A stretch of 64,000 nt of DNA from Todiramphus chloris collaris (lineage: Eukaryota; Chordata; Aves; Coraciiformes; Alcedinidae): assembly GCA_025345505.1 (NCBI GenBank), contig JANVCC010000077.1:679998-743997 (forward strand), read 5' to 3'. The notes under the pieces are model-generated. The model worked only from the letters and a program-made list of their open reading frames with translations, had not been told where the DNA came from and searched no databases. A program made the position numbers and the translations under genes. Positions 1 through 12,100 of this stretch are shown here, piece by piece (the stretch's first letter is position 1; each line of letters opens with the position of its first letter).

Positions 1-997
1 CGCCCGCGAAGTTGTGCGCGGCCGTACCGGGCCGCCGCTCCCCGCCCGGCCCCCCGCGCAGCCCGGGATCCCCGCGGCAGCCTCCCGCCTGCCCTCTCCG
101 CTTCCCCCTGCCCGCCCGCCCCTTCTCCCCCCCGCTCAGCTCCATCCCTGTCCCCAGCTCCCCTCGCCTTCCCCAGCTCCTCTCTCCATCCCCTGTCCCT
201 CTCCTCTCCCCCGGCTTCCCAGTGCACCCCTGGCCCTCCAGCTTGCTCCCTCCCCGCCAGCTCCCCTGCTTGTCCCCCGCCTCCCTGCCTGTCCCCGTGG
301 CTTTCCCTCTCCATCCCGCAGGTCGTGGCTCTCAGAGAGGCACCCCCGGCCCCGCAGGGTGCTGCCGGCAGCCCCCGTGCCCTGCCGTGCCCTGTTTCAT
401 CCCAGCCTGCAGCTCTCTTTGTTCTTCCCCCGGCTCCTTCCCTTGCCCGAGCCCCCTGACAGCTGCCCCGCGCCTTCCTGGTCCCCCCGCCTGGGCTGTC
501 ACAGGGGCTGCCGGGCCGGTGCCCGGCTCAGGGGGCTGCACGCCCGCCTCCCCTCACCTCCTGCTGCAACTTTAGCCTTGCTCGCGACTCGGAGGGTCCC
601 GCCAGCCTCCCACGGGTGCCTCGAAGGGAATAAAAGGTCCAAGGGGTGCAAATGCAGGGGGGACCGTGCACCTTCTCGCAGGAGCTGCCTCACTGGGGGG
701 TCCAGGCCTGGGGGGCTGTGGGCACAGAGGTCTCATCCTCCCCAGCAGACAAAGCACTGGCTCGGCCTGGGGCAGCTGGAGTGGGGGGTCAGGCTCGGCA
801 TGGCCACAGCATCCTTGGGGCTGGGGGAACCTCAGTGCTGCAGCTCCAGCATGCTGGGGCTGTGGAGGGGTGTCTTATCATGGGGCTGTTCCCCTGAAGC
901 CTCCCCGGGAGTGGTTGCTTTGGTGGGCTGCCCTGAGCACGGGTGACTGGCCAGACTCTGACCTCCAGCGGTCCCTGCTGGCCTGCCCAGGTTGGGC

Positions 998-1008
998 GAT
1001 AAGATAAG
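998..1008 (+). promoter_or_regulatory. tandem GATA motif GATAAGATAAG
   Basis: Two overlapping AGATAA-type GATA-factor sites read GATAAGATAAG. LDB1 itself works in GATA1/TAL1/LMO2 complexes, so a tandem GATA site upstream of LDB1 could be autoregulatory. No E-box sits at the 9-10 bp spacing of the classical composite element; the nearest CAGCTG is about 35 bp downstream. The motif is short and could be chance. Confidence 0.3.
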
Positions 1009-2879
1009 CACCCGGCTTGGGCAGCTCCAGGTCCCCTCACTGCAGCTGGGGAGCAGCCGCTGGCCTCTGCCAAGGCTAGTGCCGTAGCAGGAGCCCAAAC
1101 GAGAGGTGGCAGCCGGCTCCTGGGTGAGGTGTGAGCCAAGTCTGTGGAGTCCCACAGGGAATAGGGCATGGAGCGGTGCACCCACCCCACATCACAAACC
1201 CCTGGCTGCTTCCTTCTCACCCTGCGGATCTAAGCTGGCTCATGGGTTCTCAGAGAGTTAGGCAGGCATGAAAGCAAACGCCCCTTCCTGGGGTCTCCCC
1301 AGGTTGTTCTTCCCGTGCTTGCAATAGCACCTTGTCCTGGCAGTTTTGCAGTGACTCCTCCAGCGCTGGTCAGGTGTCACCTCTTACGCTACTATTGTAA
1401 GTACAGACAAATTTGGATTTCTTCTCTAAAGCCTCAGGTTTTGGAGTGTTTGTGGTGTGGGAGAATTGTGGTTTTCACTGGAGAACTGAACGTGGTCTCT
1501 TTTTGTGGAAATCCTGGGTCTGTGATCTGAGCATGCCTGAAAGGCTGGGACAAGAAGCACTGAGCAGAAGGATGCACATGTTGTGTTGCTTCAAAAAGGA
1601 AAAGTTGTGATCTGAGGGGGGGACAGGCAGGCACCGGAGGGTTTGGCAATACAGGGTTTTCGCTGTCATTTGGTGGGGACTTTTCCCCTTGCTCACAGCA
1701 GGTCACAGTCCATGTAAAATAGGAAGAGACCAGTGAAAAGCCACAGGACTTCATTTTGTGAGCAAAGGTGCCCAAGTCTGGGGACCTGGAGCCTCTTTCA
1801 TCTTCTTTTTGGAGTGGTGAGAGCTGGCAGCCCTGAGCCTCGCCAACCCGTCGAGATGCAGGAGCAGGGGCCAAGGTGTCCCTCCCTGGGGTCCCTCCCC
1901 TGTCTGTATCTGGTGGGATGGCAGCACCACTTGTCCCTGAGTGGTCTCTTCCAGTATGATGGCTTTCCACACACTTGCAGGTCTTCATCCTGTGAGCTTG
2001 AGGTCTGCATAAAAAATGTGACCCCCAGGTCCTGTGCTGTGGCAGAGGAGTCACAGCACTTCTTCTGGCCTTCTCTCCTGGAAACCTCGTCCTCTGAGTG
2101 ACCCGAGGGCTGGGTGCTCCCGCTGTTGTTTGCATCGCGTGTGTGCGTGTTCGTGGGTTGTGACACTTGCCCGATGAGGTTTGCTGCCCCACCGGTTGCT
2201 GTTGTTTCAGGTGGACTGGTGTTAAGACCAGAGGTGCCAGCCTGAGGGGGTTTCCCTGGGGCCGTGCTTTGGTGGTGGAGATGGTTTCTGCAGTGCTGTG
2301 CTGTTGGGGCTGGGAGCTCAGGCTGATTTGCTTGTGTCTTGGGAGCACCATGCAGGTGTGCTCTGCTGCACCCTGTGTTCCCTGGGGTTTTGGACCCATC
2401 CTGCGCTGCTCCTCCGAAGCCCTGATGCCAGCGACAGCACATGCTACCAGCGCAGCAGCGGTGCGCTGTGAGTCCGGCAACCGCAAGCATTTGCTCTGTT
2501 CCCAGTGCTGCCAGCAGCCCGCCCCATCCTTCACTCAGCCGTCCTGCATCGCCTGTTAAACTGAATCCTAAAGAGAGAGAAGTTCTGCCTGAGCAGGGGG
2601 GCAGACGCTTGCCCTGACAGCTTGAAGAAACGATGGAGATACTTCGCAAGCTGCAGCAAGCAGGTTCCCACCGTGCTGACAATGTCCCTCCTCTCCGCGG
2701 GCACCCAGTGAGTGGTCCGGACCTTGAGGGGATGGCTGCACCCCAGCGTCGAGGTTTGCCCCCGGGCGTGCGCCACCGCGGCACGGCCAGCTGGAAGGCG
2801 CCAGCTCCCACCACATCTTCGCAGTGGGAATTACCCATTTTTTTTCCCCTCCGGAGCAGGCGGCTGGCCGGCTGCCAGG

Positions 2880-3040
2880 GCTGCGGGGCTCCACCTAGGA
2901 CGCAACATGGAGCGAGGCGGCTGTCGGCAGCGGGGCCGCCGTCTCCAGAGACTACGCGTCCCAGCGTGCAGCACTCGGCGCCGTTGGCAGCGGCGGGGAG
3001 CGAGGTGGAGCGTTGCATCCCGGGATCGTGAATCTCCATA
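2880..3040. promoter_or_regulatory. CpG-dense promoter-like segment with a ZNF143-type motif
   Basis: This is a local CpG cluster. Positions 2951-2970 (ACTACGCGTCCCAGCGTGCA) match about 16 of 20 positions of the ZNF143/STAF promoter element as I recall it. A weaker, inverted relative overlaps the TGCATCCCGGGA at about 3015. Such elements sit close to start sites of CpG promoters. It may drive a 5' exon of LDB1 or a divergent transcript. No gene is assigned on sequence alone. Confidence 0.35.
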
Positions 3041-4139
3041 TGCCACGTGGGGACTGACAGCCTCCTGTGCTCCGAGGTGGCGGTGCCTGGAGTCCTGCAG
3101 GTCTGGAGGATCAACGCGGGCATCCCTCTTTGCGGTCAGAGGGACGGATCTTGGACCCGCGTTGCCGCTTCCCTGCCCTGCAGCTCTCAGCTCCAGCACT
3201 CCCAGATAGATCCTGTGCTGGTGGAGGGTTGCCCTGAGCAGCAGCCTCACAACACTGTGCAGAGCCCTGTAGTTTTGTTCCACCACGTGTGTGGTGGGCA
3301 AGGAGCTGGGAGCAGGAACAGAGATGCTGGCTGCAGGATCTGCAGGGCCATTGCCACGGTTGGCTATGGCTGTGAATTGTTCCTTGCTGCCACAGAGCCT
3401 AAAAAACCTTGGAAGATGAAAATCCTAGTTTGACAGGAGTTTTTTTTTCATGGGATGCTGATAAGGATTTATTTTCCAGCCCCACGGTTCCCACACCGCG
3501 TCATTTGTGTGTTTGCTGGTGCTGACCCTGTGCGTGCTGCGGGAGGGACAGGACCCCAGTCGCTGCAGGAGCCCCCGTGAGGTGACGGTGCCCCAGGGTG
3601 CAGGGGTCTGGGAAAGAGGGAAAGTGGCTGAAAATGTGAGAGGTGCGTTCCTGAGGCTGAAACTGGTAGTGTTTGATTATGGATCATCTTTGAGATGGCG
3701 AGCCAAAAGGAGTAATTAGGGACAGTGGGATATTTCCCCGAGAGTCGCAGGAAATGACTGCCTCGTGGTAAGTTGATAGTAGTGGAGCTGAAACTGGGTT
3801 ATCTGTGGGATTTCATCTGGGGCTTGCAGCCTTGGACGTGATTCAATTTTCAGGCTGTTTTGCAATTGGCAGGGCGTGCTCTTCTGTTTTCCCTCCCAGA
3901 GAAATCCCCGTCCACGTGTCTGAATCATCTGAGGGCCGAAAGAGGAAAAAGGAGAGAGACTCCTGCCGTCCCTGGGGTTACTGCAGGGCAGCGAGGTTCC
4001 CCTGGGCCCCTGCTGGGTACCCAGCTCCACAGGCTGCCTTCTGGGAAGACCTTGGGCTCTGGCAGAGCTGAGGCTGCAGGACTGCTCTGAGCTTTAACCC
4101 ACAAATCCACCCCCCAGCCTGGGCTCTCCTCACCCGGTG

Positions 4140-4225
4140 CTTTTCGAATACTGCCGCCTTGCAGCTTGCATCAAGTTTGTCACTTTGTAATAATTAACTG
4201 CAGATAATTATTGCTTCTCTGGCTG
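4140..4225. other. AT-rich island with homeodomain-like TAATTA core
   Basis: A short AT-rich stretch in GC-rich surroundings contains TAATAATTAACTG followed by GATAATTATTG at about 4188-4212, which resemble homeodomain and GATA sites. It is a candidate conserved noncoding element upstream of LDB1. Conservation cannot be judged from one sequence. Confidence 0.2.
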
Positions 4226-6959
4226 TTCCCCTGAGTTTGGAAGCCGGTCGATGGAGAGGAGCATTCACTGGGCCAGGGTGCTTTGTGTGCTACAGCGGGG
4301 AGCTTTTGCATGACGCACAGGATGTGACCTGGAGCTGGGGCATGAGTCCCTCTCTGCTGCCTTAGGTGCAGGGCACACCGTGCACGGCCATGTGGGGTGT
4401 GCAGGGAGGCAGCTCACCGTCCATATAAGCTCCATGGCTGGCTCGGATGTGTGGCTTGAGAAAAGTGAGAGGGTAATCCCTGCGCACAGCAGGGCTGGGG
4501 GTTTCACCTCTGTGTTTCAGGGCTGGGTGGTGTGCTGGCCGGGTTCAGTCTCTGGATGCTGCTGGGTCCGTGGCATTGTCCTACAGCTTCTTTGAGGACT
4601 AGCATCTCCTCAGCCCTGGACAGCCTGGCCTGGGAGCTTCAGCTGGGTGGGTTCTGCATTTTCAAGACAATGCTGCAAGTTGAGATTGGTGCGGAGTACG
4701 TCTTGGGCCATGCCTCAGTGTGTGCTGCCTGGATTTCTGTCAGTTTAATAACATGAGCGTTTGCGACTGGCCTCACTCCAGCCCTGCTACTCCACAGAAG
4801 GGGAGAAGGAAGAGGTGAAGGCAAGTTTGTGGGGGCAGACCACAGACTGCTTTGTGTGCTTCTGCCTGTCCCAGACACTCTGTGTTTGCCTCCCAGCCCT
4901 CCCAGCTTCCCCCGTATCAGGCACTGTCATTGGGCAAAACCGCATGAATTATTTGGGATGCTGCCCTGCACCCGGCTCCGGATCGCACCCTCCTGGATAG
5001 CACCCTCCTGGCAGCCCTGCCAGCGGGGCTGGGCTGGGAAGATGGATATCCTGCTGCTATCGGGCTCCCACACCCCATGGAGGCAGCCCTGCGAAACAAT
5101 GCCGCTATTTACACTTTAAAGCCTCGTTAGGCAGCCAGGAAGCAGCAGGCACGGTGCATGCCGGGAGCACGGCAGCTGAGAGCGAAGGCTTGGCCTCTTC
5201 TTCACTGCCACTGGGAGAACAGGATGCTCCCTGGCTGAGCTGTAACCCTGCAGCCTCTTTCAAGCCCTGTTTCTTCGTTTATTTTTACCTTTGGCTTTTG
5301 TTGGGTTTTTTTATCCTCTGGAGTCCCTGCCTGGCTGCTGCTCTCACACGGCACGCTGGCTGCCCGGCTGAGCACCAGTTCCTGCCCGTGGCTGCAGGTG
5401 GAGGAGCGAGATGCTGGTGCTGCTCAGCCTTTGTTCTCAGCAGCTCTGTGCTCTCTGCTGGCAGGACAGAGCAAGGGGAGTGCAGGCAGGGGCTTTTCTC
5501 CCTGCCAGACACTGGGGAAGGCTCTGCTGTGTGTCCCCTATCCGGGCAGGCAGCTCCCCGACTGGCGCTGGTCTCGCCTCGCGGTGCGTGCCATCTCCTG
5601 GCTGTGCTGGTGGTGCCCGTAGTGCAGCTGGCTCTTGGGAAACCTGCCGTTCTCCAGCTCTGGGGGCTTGGTTTGTGTTTTAACTGCTCCCCACTCCAGA
5701 GAACCTGCCAGGCAGTGTGCAAGAACAGCTTTTGCCGCGGGGCTGGCAGCTCAGAGGCAGGGAAAGCAGAGAAAGCAGGCAGAGGGTTGGGCAGCACTGG
5801 GTTGTATGAGTCACTGGCAGAGCACCCACCTTCCCTGAGCACCCGCCTGCCTGGAGCTGCTTCATTGTCTGAGCTCTCCTGGCAGCTCCATGCGGTACTG
5901 GCCAGCTCTGTCCTGCCCCTGGCTGGGGACCTGACCTTGGCAGAGGATGCTGAGCTGGGGCATCCCTCCACGGGGTTCCCTTCTCTCACATCTCCTTGCT
6001 GAGGAGGAGCCATCGGGCCACCCACCTGGCCATGGGCACCATGAAGTTTGCCCAGACCTGCCTGGGCTGGTAGCTTGCCAGCTGCAGCGTCAGCCTGATT
6101 TTTTCTAACTGTGCATGTGCTTTTTGCAGTGCTGGGCAAGCACCCGGGGGCAGCCATGGGAGGCCTCTGCCATCGCCTTGGGGTCTGCAGGGGCATTGTG
6201 TGCCTTGCCACCAAGTAGCACCTGCTTGCACCAAGCCTGCCTGGATCCTCTGTGTTCAAAGCAGGAGGCAGAGGAGGGACATGGGGAGGCATCAGCTGGG
6301 GTCAGGCACTGGGCTTGGCTCAGGAAGGGCTGCGTTCTGTGGGTCTGAGTCACTGTGCCACGTGGGATGGGGCTTGCAGGGCACTGGGGCAGTGTGAAGG
6401 GGAGAGGCAGTGATGGAGGGATCTCCTGGACTGGGCGGTGTGACCCATGTGTAGGTAAAAGTTATCGTTGATACTGCTGCTGGTGTGAGGTATTTCCGTT
6501 ATTCTGTGTAATGCCTGTAGTGTGAGTGTCTACGGTGAACGCAGGATTTGGACAGTCTGGATCAAATCCAAAGGCTGTAGTTAGCGTTATTTAAAACCAC
6601 TGAATCCAATAGCATCTCTTATGCTGCTTTAAAAATAATACTTGGTCGGGATGCTGGTGTTGCTGAGGTTGCACAACTGGCTCCTCTCCACTCCTAGACC
6701 CTGAGATAAGTCACTCAGTGATGCCCCAAAAGCAACTCACGTCTCTATTAACCTGCTTGGGAAGTCCCTGGGTGGAAGTGGATGCTTAGGTTGGAGCAAT
6801 GGTCCTTCATGTCTGCTGTCCAACCTCCAGGAGCAGGGTGTTAGGGAAGAGCACGAGAGGCAGAATGGATATGTCCCCCTGGTCTCACCACCCCAGGCGA
6901 TCTTCCTTCACCTGAGAAGCAAGATAGGGACCAAGGACATCAAGAAACCTTTAGTGCTT

Positions 6960-7345
6960 TTTTATCCCATCTTTCACTGGATAAAATGAAGCATCAGAAG
7001 AGGAGACCTGCTGGGTCAGATTTTTTTTCTGCCCCCCGAGGACATGGTGACAAGGAACAAGCAGTTCAGCTCCCCGTCTCCAGCCACTGCTGTCTCTGCG
7101 TAATGAATCAGTTTGTTTTCAACAGAACACACACGCTTTTGGGAAGTTTCCTATGCATGGAGCACACTTTGACATCATGTTGTTTAACAGCAACACAGAG
7201 GGAATGGAAATGCTGTGTGTCTAGTGCAATTCCTGATAAATTATAATTTCTATTAGGCACAAGTTGTCAGGGATTAAAGCAGAAAGCAAAAATTCCCTTG
7301 CACCAGCAGCGACCTCCCTATTAAAAAATTTTTATCTATGAAAAC
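6960..7345. other. AT-rich noncoding island, candidate conserved element
   Basis: Composition drops from GC-rich to AT-rich over about 380 bp. The stretch contains ATGAATCAG, GATAAATTATAATTTC and TTAAAAAATTTTTATC. It has no open frame of interest and no repeat signature that I recognise. Such islands in the 5' introns of developmental regulators are often enhancers; here that is only inference. Confidence 0.2.
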
Positions 7346-8790
7346 ATTAGGTAAGAGCAAGGGGCTGACACTGTTGCCAGTCATATGAGAAATTGTGCTG
7401 TGTCCCACTTATCCTCGCTGCGGGCGGGCAGGACTGAGCCACGGGAGCTGCGAGGGCCCAGCGGAGCAGCCAGGCTGGCTCCAGCCCTGTGGGACTGAGG
7501 CGGCTGGGTGCTGGGCAGAGGCTGGGTTTAGCTGTCGTGGGGAAACACAGTGAAGAGGCACTAGGGCCTCAAGAGGAGAAGAATCAAGGAGTGAAGCACA
7601 GATTTCCTCTGTTGCAGGTTGGATTTAACACTATGTGTGAGCAGCCCTTGCTTACTTATCCATGCGTGTGATCCCTGAGACTACGGGCTCAGGGTCCCAG
7701 GCAGCTCAGCAGAGCTGATAGTGGGGCTGATCGTTTGGACTCCTGTGTTGGCTAACAGGTTGCAACGAGCTGGACATCTTGGGGCCCAGTGCTGGTGGCA
7801 CTGCTTTCCTTAACCCTGATGCTTTTTGCTCCCCTCTTGTATCCATTGCAGTTGAGTGGCTGCTCCAGTCGTGTCCCTGCACCCTTCCCCACAGCCTGGC
7901 AGTGCGGCTGTGCCCGGCACCTCCCGGGCACTTCCCTCCACCTCTGGGCTCCCAGCACTGGGTGGTAATCGTGGCAGCTCTTGGGGGTCAGGCAATGCTT
8001 GGCCTAGGGCTGCACAGAGGTGGGTGACCAAGGGGGATCCCACCTCGGACCCAGCTGTGCCTGGCAACTTGTTGCAGTCGGCTGTGGGGCCCCCACCTGC
8101 CAGGAGACATCCCGTGTGCGGTGGGGCCGGCTGAGCCGGTGGAGCCGGAGCTGCCTGGCAGCCTGCCCGCCGCTGCACCCCATCCAGGTCAGCCTGTCTG
8201 CCCGGCTGCCTGCCGCCGGGGAAGAGCCGCGTGCCTCGGCAGCGCCCGGGCCAGCGTGCCGGGTCCTGCCGGCAGCGGGGCGTGCCGGGGCTCCCGTGGG
8301 GCTCGGGGAGGGAGGCTGGCAGCCGCTGCTGCTGAGATCCTGCCCCAGCAGCTGGAGGGGACCGGTGAACACGAGAGCCCTGAGCTGCCCCTTAGGAGCT
8401 CAGATGGGGCTGGCCATGCTGGTGTGGCTGGATCCTGAGGAGGTTTCTTTCAGGGATGGGTGCTGGCTTGCACACGTTGCACATCCCGTTGCACACCCCA
8501 CTGCACCCCATGGCCCTCCATGGGCTGCGGGTTCTTTGCCCCAGTGCCGCAGGGGGCAGTGAAGCGTTGGGGTGGCTTGATCAGCGCTAGAGCCCTGTGT
8601 GTGGGAGAGGTCTCTATCTGCATGGAGCCGGATGGCCCCTGGCCTGCCTGAGTGGCAGATGGTGGCTGCCTGGGGACCCGCCATCCATCCCTCAGGGCGA
8701 TTGTTCACCCGTCACCATGACGATATAAAGGTCAGCGAAAAGATCCGGTGTGATTCCCAGGTCATGTCGGTGGAATTAGGAGTGGCGCAG

Positions 8791-8811
8791 GAGGGAGGGA
8801 GGGAGGGAGGG
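8791..8811. repeat. (GGGA)n simple repeat
   Basis: About five tandem GGGA/GGGAG units lie upstream of the first recognised LDB1 exon. Confidence 0.8.
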
Positions 8812-9198
8812 CTATGGGGAAATACAGGGTCCAGCCAGCCCCACCCCACTCATCAGCTGGACTGTCCCCCTTGGCCACCATCCCCAGAGCCTGGCCAGCT
8901 GAGAACTGACGAACTCTGAGCACCAGTGGGAAATCCCTGGGATGAGACTGAGCCTCTGTGGCTGCTGATCCTGAGAGCTCAGCCCTGACCCTGTAGGTCC
9001 CATCCTGTACAGGGGAGGCCTGGAGCTGTGTGTGGGGTGAAGGGGCTGAGCTGGCATCAGAGGGCAGCAGAGGAGGGATGGGGCTGTGCTGATGGGGCTT
9101 GATTGGTCCTGCATACTTCCTTCTCCTCCTCTCAGTGGGGTGTCTCTCTATGTGAGGTGCCCCCAGCTGACCCATGTGCCCTCTCTCTCTCTCTCCAG

Positions 9199-12100
9199 GC
9201 TGTTCCTCTAAGTCATTCAAGCTGTACTCGCCAAAGGAGCCCCCGAACGGCAACGCCTTCCCCCCTTTCCATCCGGGCACCATGCTGGATCGAGATGTGG
9301 GGTGAGCTGGGGCTCAGGGAGGGATCTGTGAGGCTGGGTCTTCTCTGCAGTCTGCACCCCACAGTCTCTCTGTTGGGCTTCCCAGCACCGTACAGAGACT
9401 GTGGTGTGTGGAGTTGAGTTAATGCAAAGGGAGATCAGAGCAGGCATGGGTAGGACTGGGTGGAGAAGGGGTGATATTTGGGATGAAGGGAGCTCTTATG
9501 TTCCCGAGCTCTGCAGGGCCAAGTCCCTGGGATGACCCAGGACAGGGAGTGCTCCCAGCTTTTGCCACAACAGCCTGTTCTCCAGCTTCTGTCCTGCCTG
9601 GCACCAACCCCAGCTGCAGACAAACTGAGCATGTTTCTGGAGAGCTGTGGGCCAGGTCCTGGATGCGGTAGAGCAGCCGTTTGTGTTGCAGAGCCCAGTT
9701 TAAGGGTTGCAGGTCACTCCAAGGCACTGTCAGATGTTGGCAGCCAAGGTGCAGCGCACACCATGCATGAGGTCTCTCCTCCAGCAAGCCAGACCGCCTG
9801 CTGCTGGAGGCAGGGAAGGGAGAGCTGCAGCGAGCGGGGAGGGAGATGCCCACTAGCACTGACCTGTCTGTGTTGCTTTCCCCCTGCAGTCCTACTCCCA
9901 TGTACCCACCGACGTACCTGGAGCCTGGAATTGGGTAAGTATGGGGAGCTGGGAAGGACCCCTCTGAGAGGAGGTCTCAGCCTGAGGCGGGGATGCCTTG
10001 GCAGGGCCAGCACACTGCTGGCTGGGGTTTGGGGGGTGTCTCTGACTCTGCCCAGCCCTGGAGGGGCTGTGTCCCCCCTACCACAGGCTCAGGACCCTTC
10101 CCCACCCTGTGTCTGCTTCCCCCTCTGACTGCTTGCTCTGCTCCCTGGGCAGGAGGCATACGCCGTACGGGAACCAGACTGACTACAGGATATTTGAGCT
10201 CAACAAGCGGCTGCAGAACTGGACAGAGGTGGGGAGCTGAGGGAAAAGGGGGTGGCCAGGGGTGGGGGGGATGATCCCAGGTGTGTGTTTTGGGGATGGG
10301 GTCTTCTGCGCTGCCTACCTTCGTGAGCTGTCTTGACTCTAGGAGGAATCCCCTTGGCAGCAGGGTCTTGCCGCACTGTGCACATCTCTGAGCACCTCGT
10401 CCCGTGCTTGGCCACAGGACAGGGCTCGTCATCCCTGTCTCTCAGGGCTCAGCCAGGAGCACATCCCTCTGCGGGCTGAGCGCGTGGCTGCTGTGCCTGG
10501 CAGCCTGCACCTGTTCGTCTGTCTCCCTTTCCTGTAACCTGGCATCTCTCCACTGTCCTCAGGAATGTGACAATCTGTGGTGGGATGCCTTTACCACAGA
10601 GTTCTTTGAGGATGATGCCATGTTAACAATCACTTTCTGCTTGGAGGATGGACCAAAGAGATACAGTGAGTAGCACCTTGATCCTTCCTTCCCCAGGGCA
10701 TTGGCCCCCTGACAGGAGATGTGGCCGTTGTGCTCTGCTGGGGGACGTGGACAGGGTGTCAGAGCTCCGCTGCCTTCAGCTGGCAGGGACCAGGACACCC
10801 CCTCCGTGTGCAGCCCCAAGGCACGCCTGGGTGAACCAGGTTTACTGACATTATCTTTCTCCTTCTCCCTCTCCAGCGATTGGCCGGACTCTGATTCCCC
10901 GTTACTTCCGCAGCATCTTTGAAGGGGGGGCTACAGAGCTCTACTACGTGCTCAAGCACCCCAAGGAGTCCTTCCACAACAACTTCGTCTCGCTGGACTG
11001 CGACCAGTGCACTATGGTCACCCAGCATGGCAAGCCCATGTTCACCCAGGTACCAGTGGCGCCTGCAGCTCCTTCTGTCCCTCGTGCCTTGGTGTGATGT
11101 GCCCTCGCAGTGGCTGCAGTCCCATGGGGCAAGGGACACTGATATCTGTGACTTGCTGAGTGCCACACTGTAATTCCATGTAATTCCTCAGCCAGCCCCA
11201 CGGCATCCCCTTTTTACAGGGATCCCTTGTCCATTTTGGGTTTTCCTTGTGCCGAGTCTCGTGGCAGGCAGAGGCAAGCCAGCGGGAGGGTGTCCCAGTG
11301 TGCAACAGCAGGTTCCCAGGGGATCTGGGCTGGGGAAAGTGGGAGCAGCCTGTGCCTGACCCTGTGCCCTACCCAGGTGTGTGTGGAGGGGCGGCTTTAC
11401 CTCGAGTTCATGTTCGACGACATGATGAGGATAAAGACGTGGCATTTCAGCATCCGCCAGCATCGAGAGCTCATCCCACGCAGCATCCTTGCCATGCATG
11501 TGAGTACCAGTCTGGGAGCTCCCCTGTGGCATGAGTGACACAGGGCTGCTGAGCTCCTCTCCCTGCTGCACGGGCAGGGGGGACCTCGACCCTGTCACCC
11601 CATTGCAGGTTGGGGCACGGGAGTGCAGCTGAGTCTTCTGTCCCTCTCGCTCCTAGGCACAGGACCCCCAGATGCTGGACCAGTTATCCAAGAACATAAC
11701 CCGCTGTGGGCTCTCAAACTCCACACTCAACTACCTCCGAGTAAGTGCACAGGGAGAAGGAGGGGACGCAGCTTTGACCCTGGTGGCGGACCTCAGGTGC
11801 CTGTGTCTTTTGCTCTCAGCTGCCCGATGCCTGGCTGCCCTGGAGTATGGTGTTGTTGCAGAAGGCCTGCAAAGAGCCATGGGGCAGTGTGTCTGCCAGA
11901 GCCCACAGGCTCCCAGCACAGCTTGGCTCGAGGCAGCGCAGGTGGCTGCCTGATAGAGGGGCTTTTGCTGGGGCCTGGAGCGTCGCGATCTAACCCTGTG
12001 TCTTTCTGCTCCCTGCAGCTCTGTGTAATCCTAGAACCAATGCAGGAGCTCATGTCACGGCACAAGACCTACAGCCTCAGTCCCCGGGACTGCCTCAAGA

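Larger units (their letters stand above)
1..9198 (+). other. 5' flank and/or first intron of LDB1, no coding exon recognised
   Basis: No exon with a recognisable protein match was found in this GC-rich 9.2 kb. The first 600 bases are C-rich and CpG-containing, promoter-like or close to one. LDB1 coding sequence enters at 9199 in mid-codon, so an upstream exon ending in G must exist. In the family's long isoform that exon encodes a short Cys-containing leader of about nine residues. I looked for it before a GT donor here and did not find it, so it is either outside the window or I missed it. By human gene order PPRC1 would lie left of position 1 in divergent orientation; nothing here is recognisable as PPRC1. 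Several long open frames on both strands look like products of high GC content. Confidence 0.6.

Noticed and set aside
14-946. 310-codon open frame on + at the window start
   Set aside because: Pro/Ser-rich translation of a CT-rich CpG segment, no family match.
1798-3123. 441-codon open frame on the minus strand, with a 366-codon frame overlapping it (1434-2534)
   Set aside because: Low-complexity composition, two long frames overlap each other on the same strand, and no recognisable domain. Expected from high GC content.
5285-6292. 335-codon minus and 282-codon plus frames facing each other
   Set aside because: Overlapping opposite frames in noncoding GC-rich sequence, no domain seen.
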